NCBI GenBank assembly: GCA_009746045.1
Contig: RPFO01000580.1
Span: 1 to 20,203 of the forward strand
DNA length: 20,203 bases
Origin: Mesostigma viride
Lineage: Eukaryota; Streptophyta; Mesostigmatophyceae; Mesostigmatales; Mesostigmataceae
Reading direction: 5' to 3'
Shown: piece by piece, positions 1 through 7,571 of the stretch
How the letters are laid out: every line of letters starts with the position of its first letter
Numbering within the stretch: position 1 is the stretch's first letter
Program-made: the position numbers and the translations under genes
The notes under the pieces: model-generated
Database searches by the model: none
Told to the model about the DNA's origin: nothing
The model's input: the letters and a program-made list of their open reading frames with translations, nothing else

Positions 1-2020
1 CCTTCGACCCCATAATCCGGCGGACGTAGTTTTACGCGGTCGGATGTCCGTCCATCACTGGGTGCAACAACATCTGACGACGAGGGCCTGTCCGGCGCGC
101 GCGCCGAGAGGCTCGTCAGGGCCTGTAGAACATCCTCCTCTTCCTCGTCCGGATAGGGATTGAGTCTAGAAGGACCCGAGGGGGCAACAACTTCCTTGCC
201 CTTGTATTGCGGACCCCTGCCCTGCACTGACTGTTCCAACCGAGCCCTCGCGGCCTTAAGTTCCTCTTTCTTGCGTTCGAGCTTTTGTATTGCGTCATAC
301 CGACGTCTAATCCTGTCTTCCAATTTTAGTGGGTGGTCGGCCCTTTGGACGGAATCCTCCCACTCCCACACGAGCTCCTGCAGTCGTTCAACTTCTTCTT
401 CCAATTTTAATATAGACTTGCCACTCGCGGCCCCTGTATTCACCTCCCCGTCGCCCCTACCGTCGTCCCTGTCCAGGCCGCCCGAATAAGCGCCGCCGCC
501 TATGTCCTCACTCCTCGCGGCAGCGCTCGCCGATCGCGTCACAGGACCGTCGGCGCGAGGGGGCACTGCAGGACCCTGCGAAGACGTCGGCGACTGGTTG
601 TATCGCACCCGATACGCCGCACTCTTCTCACCAAGCTCCTTCTCAATCATCTCCCTTGCCAAATTCAAAAGCGCTACCCTCCTGCCCTGCTTCTCGCGCT
701 GTGCATTCGCGATATCGGTCGCGTTTTTGGCCAACTTGCTATTTAACACGCGAATCTCGTCCAAATCTCTCTTCTTCGCGCGTTCACTGCCCGCAGGCGC
801 GTCCGGTCTAGGGTCGCCCCACCTCTTTTGGAATTGCGTCCTCATACGCTGGAGTTGACTCTCTACCTTTTGCGCCTTTGCACGCAACGCAACGGCCTCT
901 TCGGGCATCTCGTTGTTCTCAAACTCGACTGCCAACTCCATGTAACGGCCCCGCTCGTCTTCCTTTTGGCGGATCGCGTCCCAATCGTATATTTTGGATC
1001 TGTTATTAGTCGCGTCGGCGGTCGACCGCGTGACTCGACGCGAAGGTACCGCGGCGACGGGTGGGGCCGAGGGCCCGGCGCCGGAAGCAAATTTGCTAGG
1101 ACGAAAATATTTATCATAATCCTCGAAAAAAAGAGTCCGGTTCTTCGGAATCTCTTTCGCGTCGGCGGGCTGTAAGTCGTCTGCCAACGGTTTCCTTTCT
1201 CTCGGACCGACCCAATACAACCGCCCAGAATATTTTTCCCTCAACAAAACCAGATTTCCGTTCTTGGACCCGATGGCAGGAGGTCGTTGTCTGTTGGCCG
1301 TCGCGACGGTAGTCGTACGCGTGCCTCGACGCGAAGGTGGCGCTGGAGTGCCCGCCGCGACGGCCGGCTGATTGGACGGTGGTGCGGCGCGGGCAGAGGT
1401 GCCTGGGGCGTTCGTTGGGCGAGAGGGTCCCGCCGCCGCCCCCCCGCCGTCGTTGCCACATCCGCTGCGTCACGCGATCCACGGGCAGGCGCCTCCTCGT
1501 GCCAATTCCTTCGATACACAAGCCTAGCCTGTCCGAGCCATTCTTTGACAGCTTTGAGCAATTTTTTTTTGTACAACATCGCCTCCCGCGGCAACCCACT
1601 CACAATCTCTCCTGTCCACCTATCGATATCATCCTCTGCCTTATGAATATTGTCCATCGCGTCCTTCTTATAATTCGCCAGTTCCGCCGCCGTCATACCG
1701 CTCCCCTTTATCATCTGCTTCCGGCTCCTCTGACCGTCCGCCTCCTCCTCCGCCTCCTCGACCGTGTCCTTCGTGTAGTACCCCCATCGCCGCAACTGCG
1801 ACTTGGCCTGGCATTGGGAGTACGTCCCGATATTTCCGCCGTGCCCGCCGCAATACGGTTTCCCTGTCGCGGCACCGGACGGTAACGGCGGACGTCGCTC
1901 GTTTTCACCAAGTTTGATCTCATGACGGCCATACATTCGAAACTGGCGCCGCCCCTTACAATACCCCTGATCCGCGCCGGTACGCAAGTCTCGGAATCCG
2001 CAATAGGTATTCTCCGTCAT
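1..2020 (-). CDS. large coiled-coil protein of unknown function; 3' partial, apparent frameshift near 1439-1445
   Basis: Not recognised as a known family. The ATG at 2020 opens a frame that reads well for about 190 residues; the N-terminus has several Cys/His (YCGF, GYCKG, KPYCGGHGG) that could bind zinc, followed by an acidic/basic helical stretch. At a G7 run on the coding strand this frame becomes low-complexity R/P sequence and stops at 1241. The frame one base back is open from about 1471 to base 1 (about 480 residues) and has protein-like composition: short Pro/Ala/Ser linkers, segments such as RLYWVGPRE and FFEDYDKYF, and heptad-like charged helices (LKLEEEVERLQELVWEWE, IQKLERKKEELKAARARLEQ). 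The two parts are most simply one gene of more than 670 codons split by a one-base indel or a -1 frameshift. It runs off the left edge. The SRRxTR motif occurs twice in the linkers (SRRGTRTT, SRRVTRST), with a looser third copy (VTRSAS). The next gene upstream is on the same strand, 154 bp away. The gene is fairly sure; its function is unknown. Confidence 0.7.
1439..1445 (-). other. G7 run: frameshift site inside the coiled-coil gene
   Basis: On the plus strand this is CCCCCCC. On the coding strand the run sits in phase as G_GGG_GGG relative to the upstream frame (GCG GGG GGG CGG). Adding one G, or a -1 slip, joins the upstream frame to the long downstream open frame (GCG GCG GCG GGA CCC). 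A sequencing or assembly error, a real inactivating indel and a programmed -1 shift all fit. A miscounted homopolymer is the simplest reading. Confidence 0.6.
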
Positions 2021-2174
2021 GATATACTACACCCTACGAAAAAGGTTTTCCAACAATACATTCGCGTGCATGAGGATGTGAGGAAACTTGATTCATTCCA
2101 AATATAGGTTTACATGTACATGATTACAACTCTTCTACTGTGAGGAAACGTCCCACTTGTGGGGCACCGCGGCG
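2021..2174 (-). promoter_or_regulatory. short spacer between two minus-strand genes
   Basis: This 154-bp spacer must hold the 3' end of the MYND gene and the promoter of the coiled-coil gene. On the minus strand it contains TGTAA motifs (near 2110-2130) and a small CATGTACATG palindrome that may belong to the 3' end, and an AT-rich TATATC just ahead of the ATG at 2020. No stronger signal was seen. Confidence 0.35.
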
Positions 2175-3140
2175 TCACCCCCGGCTCCCCTTGTGGAAGA
2201 CCGGGCCTACGTGCTTGATGCACAAGTCCACACCCCCACGCAAGAACGCAAACTTCTGGCACTCGTGCGCCGTCTCGGAGCACGCCTTGGAACAGAACAC
2301 GGCGTCCCGGCACTCGCCGCACGCGTGCCACTGCGCGCTACCCTCTCCTACCGTCTTGGCGCACCCCTTTCCCATGCACTGGAGGGGGAGAGGGAGTCTC
2401 GTAACGGGCACCCAGGGCCGCAGCGCGGGCGACAGGCGGAACTTCTGTTTCCACTCGCTGGCGAGAGCCTTGGTGAAAATCCCGCCGTACCATGACTTCT
2501 GGCATCCGTCACGGCCGGACATGTCGCTGAAACAGGCGGCGATCATGATTTCGGTGTCCCTGTTGTACTGCATCGCCTGCCAGTAGGTGAAGAAGCAGCG
2601 GTCCTTCAACTCCTCGGCGGTGACCCAGTCAACCACGACTTGTCGCGACGCCTGCGAGACGTGGCGGACACGGATCAAGAGCGCACCGCGGCCATACCGC
2701 GCGTCCCACTCCTTGCACTTGTCAAGCAGGACGTCATAATGACCGCACAGGTGCTCGAACACTCTGGACAGGGCGACTTGCTGCAAGCCGACGGCGGAAT
2801 CCCTCTTGAGGTCCGCCATCTTCTCCTCTTCGGTGCGCAAGGCGCCCTCCGCAAGCCAGCCGTTGAGTCGCTTGCGAGCGGCGATCACCTCGTCGGCGGT
2901 GGCGGGGACTTCGCCTCGCGAGACCTTCATGTCGTCGGCGACGGAGGCTGCCTTGTCGACGACTTGTTGGGAGCACTGCAGTGTGCGCACCTTTTTGATG
3001 GGATATGGCTGCCCAGGCCTTTCCTCCTTGCGCTTGCAGGAAACGATGGGAACTTTGGGCATGCCGTCGGTATTCGGCATTCCGGCGAGCGCTTGAATGG
3101 GCGACATCGCGACGAAGACGGGGTTCTTGTATTTTCCCAT
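2175..3140 (-). CDS. MYND-type zinc-finger protein (paralogue A)
   Basis: A 321-residue protein starting at the ATG at 3138-3140 (MGKYKNP). Reading can extend to 3152 only through a TTG, so the ATG is preferred. The C-terminal about 65 residues form a MYND-like zinc finger: C255-x4-C260, C274-x2-C277, C283-x3-C287, followed by H292, C294 and C307. The last ligand pair departs from the usual Cx7Hx3C spacing, so the second zinc site may be altered. MYND fingers are protein-interaction modules that usually bind short proline-rich peptides. The N-terminal about 250 residues match no domain I know but share a pattern (KEW..., LLIRV, DTEIMIAACF) with the other MYND protein at 7572-8366. A TATA-like TATAAG (3224-3229) lies about 85 bp upstream. 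The gene is divergent from the one at 3698 and its stop lies 154 bp from the next minus-strand gene. The MYND call is good; the cellular role is unknown. Confidence 0.8.
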   Translation of the reverse strand: MGKYKNPVFVAMSPIQALAGMPNTDGMPKVPIVSCKRKEERPGQPYPIKKVRTLQCSQQVVDKAASVADDMKVSRGEVPATADEVIAARKRLNGWLAEGALRTEEEKMADLKRDSAVGLQQVALSRVFEHLCGHYDVLLDKCKEWDARYGRGALLIRVRHVSQASRQVVVDWVTAEELKDRCFFTYWQAMQYNRDTEIMIAACFSDMSGRDGCQKSWYGGIFTKALASEWKQKFRLSPALRPWVPVTRLPLPLQCMGKGCAKTVGEGSAQWHACGECRDAVFCSKACSETAHECQKFAFLRGGVDLCIKHVGPVFHKGSRG

Positions 3141-3697
3141 GACGGTGGACAACGAGAGCGGTGAGGAGCTAGATTGCTAGAGAGGGAGCTGAGACCACGG
3201 TCTTGCGGCCGCCTGCGCTCTTCTTATACCCGCCCGGTCCGACATCTCGCGCCGTGATTGGCGGACGACATCTCACGTTCTGATTGGCTACCGGCCCGCG
3301 CGCCCCGCGCCGCCGCGCGACGTCCCTCGGATCCTTATCCCGACCATCGGTTACGACCCACGGCCGTCGGATCGCGCGCGCCGGGCGTCCGTTACCTTCT
3401 CTGTACACTCTTCCGGAAGACGGATAACGTTTCGCGCGACCGTCGTCCGATCGCAACCCCTGACCATCGGTTACGCCCGACCGCCGTCGGATCCTACTCC
3501 GAGTTTCGGTTACGGATAGACTCGCGGTTACACCTGCGTGTGATTGGTGGGTCGGGGCGGCCCTCCTCCCTCGCACGCGATTGGTCCGTGCGGATGGCCG
3601 CGGACTTAAAAGGCGGTGCCCTCTGTCCAAAGGGGTCTTCTCGCCTCAGAACCACTCAAGTGAGCGAGACTCTGCCCGCGTCTCTCGTCGCCCCGCC
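3141..3697. promoter_or_regulatory. bidirectional promoter with CCAAT boxes and GGTTACG repeats
   Basis: This GC-rich gap lies between the divergent MYND and CxxC-zinc genes. TATA-like boxes sit about 85-90 bp from each ATG: TATAAG on the minus strand (3224-3229) and TTAAAAGG on the plus strand (3606-3613). At least four ATTGG (inverted CCAAT) motifs occur near 3256, 3282, 3541 and 3579; the first two are within a 26-bp tandem duplication (about 3241-3292) carrying GACATCTC...TGATTGGC. GACCATCGGTTACG occurs at 3342-3355 and again at 3462-3475, each followed by CCGTCGGATC, with looser CGGTTAC copies near 3507 and 3525. These are likely transcription-factor sites shared by both genes. Confidence 0.6.
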
Positions 3698-4810
3698 ATG
3701 GACGCCTCCGACAATCCCCCGCAGCTGTGCTGGTGCAACAAGTGCAAGGCGCACAAGCCCGTCGCCCTGTTCACCTCCGTGAAAGACGGCAACACGCACA
3801 CGAAACGGTGCGACCCGTGCCGCGCCCGCGAACGCGTGTGGGCGCAAAAACACCGCCGCGAACAGGCGGAACGTCTCCGTCAGCTGACGACGTCTTCTCG
3901 CGTGGGTGCCAACGCATGGCGGCTTCCCAACTCGTGCGTGTCGTGCCCGCCGTTGCTGGACTCTACGCCGGTTCACGTGTTCCGCCGCGCACCGTGCCAC
4001 ACTCGCGAGGCTGTCGCCGTGGGCCCGTACGACCGCTTGGCCTGCCCGTCTTCCCCGCCGCCCTCGGTGGACAGCCCGAAATGGGTGTCGTTTTCGTCGT
4101 TTGCAAATTCGCCGGGGGGCGCGAGCGAGATCCAGTGCGTTGTGGATCGGCGGTGCAATCGCGACGACGGTGGTGCTTCGTGCGCCGGTACCGGATACCC
4201 CGCCCCCTTGTCGCGTTGCTCGCCGGTGGCGGACGGTTCGTTGTCGTCGTCGCCCCTGTTCACGTTCGTGGACGAAGACGCGATCGTGGATTTCGACTTT
4301 ACCGACGAGGAGATCTCGCGCATCATGCGGTCGCCCGACCCCGCCGAGACGCCCGTCGCGTCGACCACCGGTGCGGTGGATGAGACCCTCTCGTGTTCTA
4401 TTGATGTGGGCGCGTTTTGGGCCGAGTGTGAGGAGAACTGGGAAAAGTATGGGAGCTGTTTCGCTCCCGGTGAGTTGGACAGGATTGAGGCGGAGACGCC
4501 TGGCCTGATGGCCGAGTTGAACCGGGAATTGGCGCAGTACTCAGACCCGTTCTTGACAGCCCCCCTCCGCCCGCGGGTGGCGGTGCGGTGTGTTGAGTCG
4601 TATATACGGATCCGTATATTGTTAATAAAGTTTGTTGGGTTGGTCCGTCTCTGCGTGCGCGCGTGTGTGTTGGATCGCGGCCCCGCGGCTTGTGTCCCCC
4701 TCCCCGTCCCGTCCCCGGCCCCGCGCCGGAGCGGTTCGGGCTGTCCCCCACGGCACTGGCCGTCTCCCACGGCAAACGAAAAGTTTGAAAAGTTCGGGCG
4801 AACAGGATAG
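3698..4810 (+). CDS. CxxC-CxxC zinc-binding protein with acidic C-terminal half; 3' end uncertain
   Basis: The start is the ATG at 3698 in a strong Kozak context (CCGCCATGG); the frame is open further upstream without support. The N-terminus has C13-x2-C16 and C38-x2-C41 (CNKCKAHKP...KRCDPCRARERV), a zinc-ribbon-like pair followed by a basic helix (WAQKHRREQAERLRQ). This resembles short KxCxxC/Stc1-like or DNA-binding zinc modules, but I cannot assign a family. The middle is Ser/Pro/Cys-rich. Residues about 187-215 are strongly acidic and aromatic (FTFVDEDAIVDFDFTDEEIS), as in transcriptional activation domains. The reading frame continues to 4810, through an 18-bp palindrome, an AATAAA signal and into a repeat element, which is implausible for a true C-terminus. 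A one-base shift in the C6 run at 4560-4565 would end the protein at TGA 4594-4596. A nuclear regulator is an inference only. Confidence 0.65.
   Translation: MDASDNPPQLCWCNKCKAHKPVALFTSVKDGNTHTKRCDPCRARERVWAQKHRREQAERLRQLTTSSRVGANAWRLPNSCVSCPPLLDSTPVHVFRRAPCHTREAVAVGPYDRLACPSSPPPSVDSPKWVSFSSFANSPGGASEIQCVVDRRCNRDDGGASCAGTGYPAPLSRCSPVADGSLSSSPLFTFVDEDAIVDFDFTDEEISRIMRSPDPAETPVASTTGAVDETLSCSIDVGAFWAECEENWEKYGSCFAPGELDRIEAETPGLMAELNRELAQYSDPFLTAPLRPRVAVRCVESYIRIRILLIKFVGLVRLCVRACVLDRGPAACVPLPVPSPAPRRSGSGCPPRHWPSPTANEKFEKFGRTG
4602..4629 (+). terminator. 18-bp perfect palindrome followed by AATAAA
   Basis: Bases 4602-4619 are a perfect palindrome (ATATACGGA/TCCGTATAT), followed at 4624-4629 by AATAAA and a T/G-rich stretch. 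This is the expected form of a 3' end with poly(A) signal for the gene starting at 3698. It lies inside the open frame as assembled, which is why that gene's annotated end is doubtful. Confidence 0.55.
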
Positions 4811-5547
4811 CCCGAACTTTTCAGGATAGTCCGAACTTTTCAGAGCCTCCCACGCGAAAACGAAAAGTTTTGAAAAGTTTTGGCTCTGATTCCCACGGCA
4901 AATGAAAATTTTGAAAAGTTCGGGCTATGGTTCGGGCGAACGCAAAATCGCCCGAACCGCCAACTTAGTTCCCACTGGCGGGGGTGTGGACGGGTAGGGG
5001 TGTGTATATCCTTAGTGTTGGTTTGCTAACACATATTATTATGGGTATGGTTGCTAACACATAAAATATAGGTATGGTTGCTAACACATATTATTATGGG
5101 TATGGTTGCTAACACATAAAATATAGGTATGGTTGCTAACACATATTATTATGGGTATGGCTGTATACAGGGTAGTGTGTAGTTGTAAATAATATGTGTT
5201 AGGAAGTGTGTTAGAATAATATGTGTTAGGAAGCATGTGCAATATTTTATGTGTTAGGAAAGGAAGGTAGAGTATATACGAAAGTGCGGTGCACCCCGTC
5301 CGGTGGGGACTAAGTTGGCGGTTCGTGCTATATTTCGTTCGCCGGAACCTTCGCCCGAACTTTTCAAACTTTTCATTTGCCGTGGGACTCAGAGCCAAAA
5401 CTTTTGAAAAGTTTTGGTTTTCCCGTGGGAGGTTTTGAAAAGTTCGGGCTATCGCGAAAAGTTCGGGCGAACAGGATAGCCCGAACTTTTCAAACTTTTC
5501 ATTTTCCGTGGGATTCGTCGAGTGTCGTGGGGGATAGCCCGAACCGT
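4731..5547. mobile_element. foldback/MITE-like element with about 300-bp inverted arms
   Basis: The two halves are near-complementary. The outer end at 4732 (CGGTTCGGGCT, then TCCCCCACG) matches the reverse complement of the outer end at 5546. Inside come paired copies of CCCACGGCAAA.GAAAAGTTTG, GCCCGAACTTTTC and CGAACCGCCAACTTAGT (left arm about 4945-4975, right arm about 5305-5330). The arms run to about 5024 and 5240 around a tandem-repeat core. No transposase frame is present, so it is non-autonomous. The flanks share CCCCGGCC (4713-4720 and 5555-5562), a possible 8-bp target duplication, but in GC-rich sequence and not flush with the arms, so weak. It sits in the gap between convergent genes and overlaps the open frame of the gene starting at 3698. 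Confidence 0.75.
5025..5162. repeat. 27/28-bp alternating tandem repeat in the core of the foldback element
   Basis: Copies begin GCTAACACATA at 5025, 5053, 5080, 5108 and 5135, alternating 28- and 27-bp units (one with TTATTATGGG, one with AAATATAGG), a 55-bp higher-order unit. Inverted relatives (AATAATATGTGTTAGG) follow at about 5187-5260, so the core is also part of the inverted structure. Confidence 0.85.
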
Positions 5548-5881
5548 TCGCCCGCCCCGGCCGGCGGTGTGCGTCCGCTTTCCGGCGTCCGCGCGCCGAC
5601 TCGGCACTTACTCGACCCGGATTCGGCCCGCGGGCGCCTGTCACGTGCCGTAACCGTCGGCTGCCGGCCCGCGGCTGTCGGAACCGGCGCCTGTCGGCCC
5701 GCGCAGTCCCGTGCCCCGGTGACTGCTGGCGCCTGTCACCGACGGCACTTACTGCTGGCGGCGGTCACCTGTCGGATCTTGCAGCTACTAGCCCGCGCCT
5801 GTCAGTCGCGGCACCCCTCAGCCCGCGCCTGTCGTCCCGCGCAGTCCCATGCAGAGCTGACTACTGGCGTCTGTCACCCAC
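5548..5881. repeat. GC-rich degenerate repeat flank
   Basis: No credible gene. The stretch holds scattered degenerate versions of the neighbouring 29-bp unit (GCTGGCGCCTGTCACC and similar). GGCGCCTGTCGGCCCGCGC at 5686-5704 recurs at 6326-6344 and so brackets the regular array. The open plus-strand frame here is a by-product of GC-rich repeats. Confidence 0.6.
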
Positions 5882-6287
5882 GCGAGTCGCTGCTGGCGCC
5901 CGTCACCTATGCGAGTTGCCGCTGGCGCCCGTCACCCACGCGAGTTGCTGCTGGCGCCCGTCACCCATGCGAGTTACTGCTGGCGTCTGTCACCCATGCT
6001 AGTAGCTGCTGGCGCCCGTCACCCACGAGAGTTGCCACTGGCGTCCGTCACCCATGCGAGTTGCTGCTGGCGCCCGTCACCCATGCGAGTTACTGCTGGC
6101 GTCTGTCACCCATGCGAGTTACTGCTGGCGCCCGTCACCCATGCGAGTTACTGCTGGCGTCTGTCACCCATGCGAGTTGCTGCTGGCGCCCGTCACCCAT
6201 ACGAGTTGCTGCTGGCGCCCGTCACCCACGCGAGTTGCTGTTGGCGCCCGTCACCCATGCAAGTTGTGGCTGGCGTCTGACACCTGT
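5882..6287. repeat. 29-bp minisatellite, 14 units without indels
   Basis: Units start at 5882 and then every 29 bp to 6259 with no slippage. The consensus is GCGAGTTGCTGCTGGCG followed by CCCGTCACCCAT; variation is by substitution (GCCCGTC or GTCTGTC, TTGCTG or TTACTG). 29 is not a multiple of three, so the repetitive peptides in all three frames are artefacts. A related 29-bp array lies at 8532-8647. Confidence 0.95.
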
Positions 6288-6457
6288 CTAAACCAGCGCC
6301 TGTCGGCCCGCCGCCTGTCCGATCCGGCGCCTGTCGGCCCGCGCGTGCTGCCGGGGCTGTCTAAGTCCGCGAGTCCGCGCCGCCGGGCTATCTATGTGGG
6401 GCTCATTGTGGGGACTTTATAAGGAAAACAATCCAAGCTTTATTAGTACTGCACCAT
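6288..6457 (-). terminator. 3' flank of the RING-like gene, with conserved 20-bp block and AATAAA
   Basis: Bases 6367-6386 (CCGCGAGTCCGCGCCGCCGG) recur exactly at 8681-8700, in both places downstream of a 29-bp array. On the minus strand AATAAA (6439-6444) lies about 14-19 bp past the stop of the RING-like gene and is its likely poly(A) signal. Confidence 0.6.
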
Positions 6458-7126
6458 TCACATATCCTCATAAGCAGCAGCCAGCAGGCTCTTCTCGGGG
6501 CTGTACACAAAGTACGGGGCCTCCGAAAGGTGTTTTGCGCGGCCCAAATCGATCAGCACTTCGATCAAAGGGTCCGCAGCGCACAAGGGGCACCACATGC
6601 CGCGCTTGCCGCTCGTTTCTATGGTCTGCACAGCGCAATCCACACACACACCGTGGATATGGATATGCTCCTGAGGGTCCTCCCCTCCGCTGGCATCCTG
6701 CTGCGGATCCAGCAGGAAATCGGTGTGCTTCTTGCACACGCCGCAAGTAACAGGCCCCCGCACACTGCCAGCCCTGTTCTGTGCAGGCGGTTCTGCGCGC
6801 GCGCTCTTCCCAAAAACGCCCGAATCGCAGAGGAAGGCGCCCACCGATGCGGCATTCTCGCAGAAAATCTCGCCGCCCGGCAGCACTTGGATATCGTGCA
6901 TGTGCGCGTCCCGCTTGTACTTCTCATCGAATTCGTGCGTGTTTGCGTGCCCCTGCTTGGTTTTCACAGCCCCCAGGAACTTTGCCACCTTGTCCTCGGT
7001 GTCCCGCTGTTTCAGGTACACCTTCATGGCGGGGGACTGCTCGCCATTGCCGTTTGCAGGCGGCTGGCGCTTGGCAGGAGGGACATCCGTTGCCGCCATA
7101 GCCGGCTTATCGCGGGAGGGCTCCAT
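6458..7126 (-). CDS. RING-like zinc-finger protein
   Basis: A 222-residue protein starting at the ATG at 7126 (MEPSRDKP). A RING-like set of ligands fills the C-terminal half: C128-x2-C131, H156-x-H158-x2-C161-x2-C164, and C179-P-L-C182. The CPLC ending and the spacing fit a RING variant in which the third ligand is His (HIHIH segment) rather than Cys; the loop between the first and second pairs is long (25 residues) but within RING limits. RING domains usually recruit ubiquitin-conjugating enzymes, so a ubiquitin ligase or adaptor is plausible but unproven. The N-terminus is Pro/Asn-rich, then a charged helix (residues 35-60). A TATA-like GATAAAACGC (minus, 7191-7200) lies about 65-75 bp upstream. 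The gene is divergent from the MYND gene at 7572 and shares its promoter. Confidence 0.75.
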   Translation of the reverse strand: MEPSRDKPAMAATDVPPAKRQPPANGNGEQSPAMKVYLKQRDTEDKVAKFLGAVKTKQGHANTHEFDEKYKRDAHMHDIQVLPGGEIFCENAASVGAFLCDSGVFGKSARAEPPAQNRAGSVRGPVTCGVCKKHTDFLLDPQQDASGGEDPQEHIHIHGVCVDCAVQTIETSGKRGMWCPLCAADPLIEVLIDLGRAKHLSEAPYFVYSPEKSLLAAAYEDM

Positions 7127-7571
7127 TGCAGTGAGAGGAGTTGGTTTTGAGTGGTGCTGGGCGGATTGGGACCCCCAAACGCCCGCCTCCGCGTTTTATC
7201 CCTGCCGAGGCCCGCGCGAAGCGCGCGACACCCACGACAGTCCAATGGGAGTCCGACGCGTGTCACGCGGGCACGACACGGCGGCATATTCCCACGAATA
7301 TTCCACGCGGACCAATGGGACGCTGCCACGTGGCGACGGCGCGGCGCTCTCACGGAATATTCATGGGAATATTCCCGGCGCGGCGCGCTTCTAGAAGGCG
7401 CGGCGCTCCGCGGATATTCCGTGGGAATATTCCGTCCCACCAATCCGGACCTGCCGCGTGGCACGGGACTATTGGGCGGGGCGGGGGGGTGCGGGCACAT
7501 AAGCGGAGGCGGGCGAGTTTGGCAGCCAAACCACGCCAATCCGCACGAGCACGCACAGACTGTCAGCCGCT
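7127..7571. promoter_or_regulatory. bidirectional promoter with GAATATTC palindromes, CCAAT, GC and G boxes
   Basis: This 445-bp gap lies between divergent RING-like and MYND genes. GAATATTC occurs at 7296-7303, 7355-7362, 7367-7374 and 7425-7432, mostly as GGGAATATTCC, with half-copies GGCATATTCC and GGATATTCC. This is the GAAnnTTC form of heat-shock-factor sites. CCAAT/ATTGG motifs lie near 7165, 7234, 7313, 7440 and 7471, a GC box (GGGCGGGGCGGGG) near 7474, and a G-box CCACGTGG near 7326. TATA-like boxes are about 70 bp from each ATG (GATAAAAC minus; ACATAAGC plus, 7497-7504). Confidence 0.65.

Noticed and set aside
160-858. Plus-strand open frames over the left-edge gene
   Set aside because: They are Ser/Leu/Arg-rich antisense shadows of the coherent coiled-coil frame on the minus strand.
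1114-1599. 161-codon minus-strand frame
   Set aside because: Arg/Gly-rich frame overlapping both halves of the coiled-coil gene; composition is not protein-like and the other frames explain the DNA better.
2640-3164. 174-codon plus-strand frame
   Set aside because: Exactly antisense to the MYND gene; it has no domain and its composition mirrors the opposite strand.
5882-6287. CRISPR array
   Set aside because: The 29-bp units are directly adjacent with no unique spacers, the context is eukaryotic and no cas genes are present; it is a minisatellite.
5377-6291. 304-codon plus-strand frame
   Set aside because: Runs through the foldback arm and the 29-bp minisatellite; the repeating peptide arises because 29-bp units rotate through three frames.
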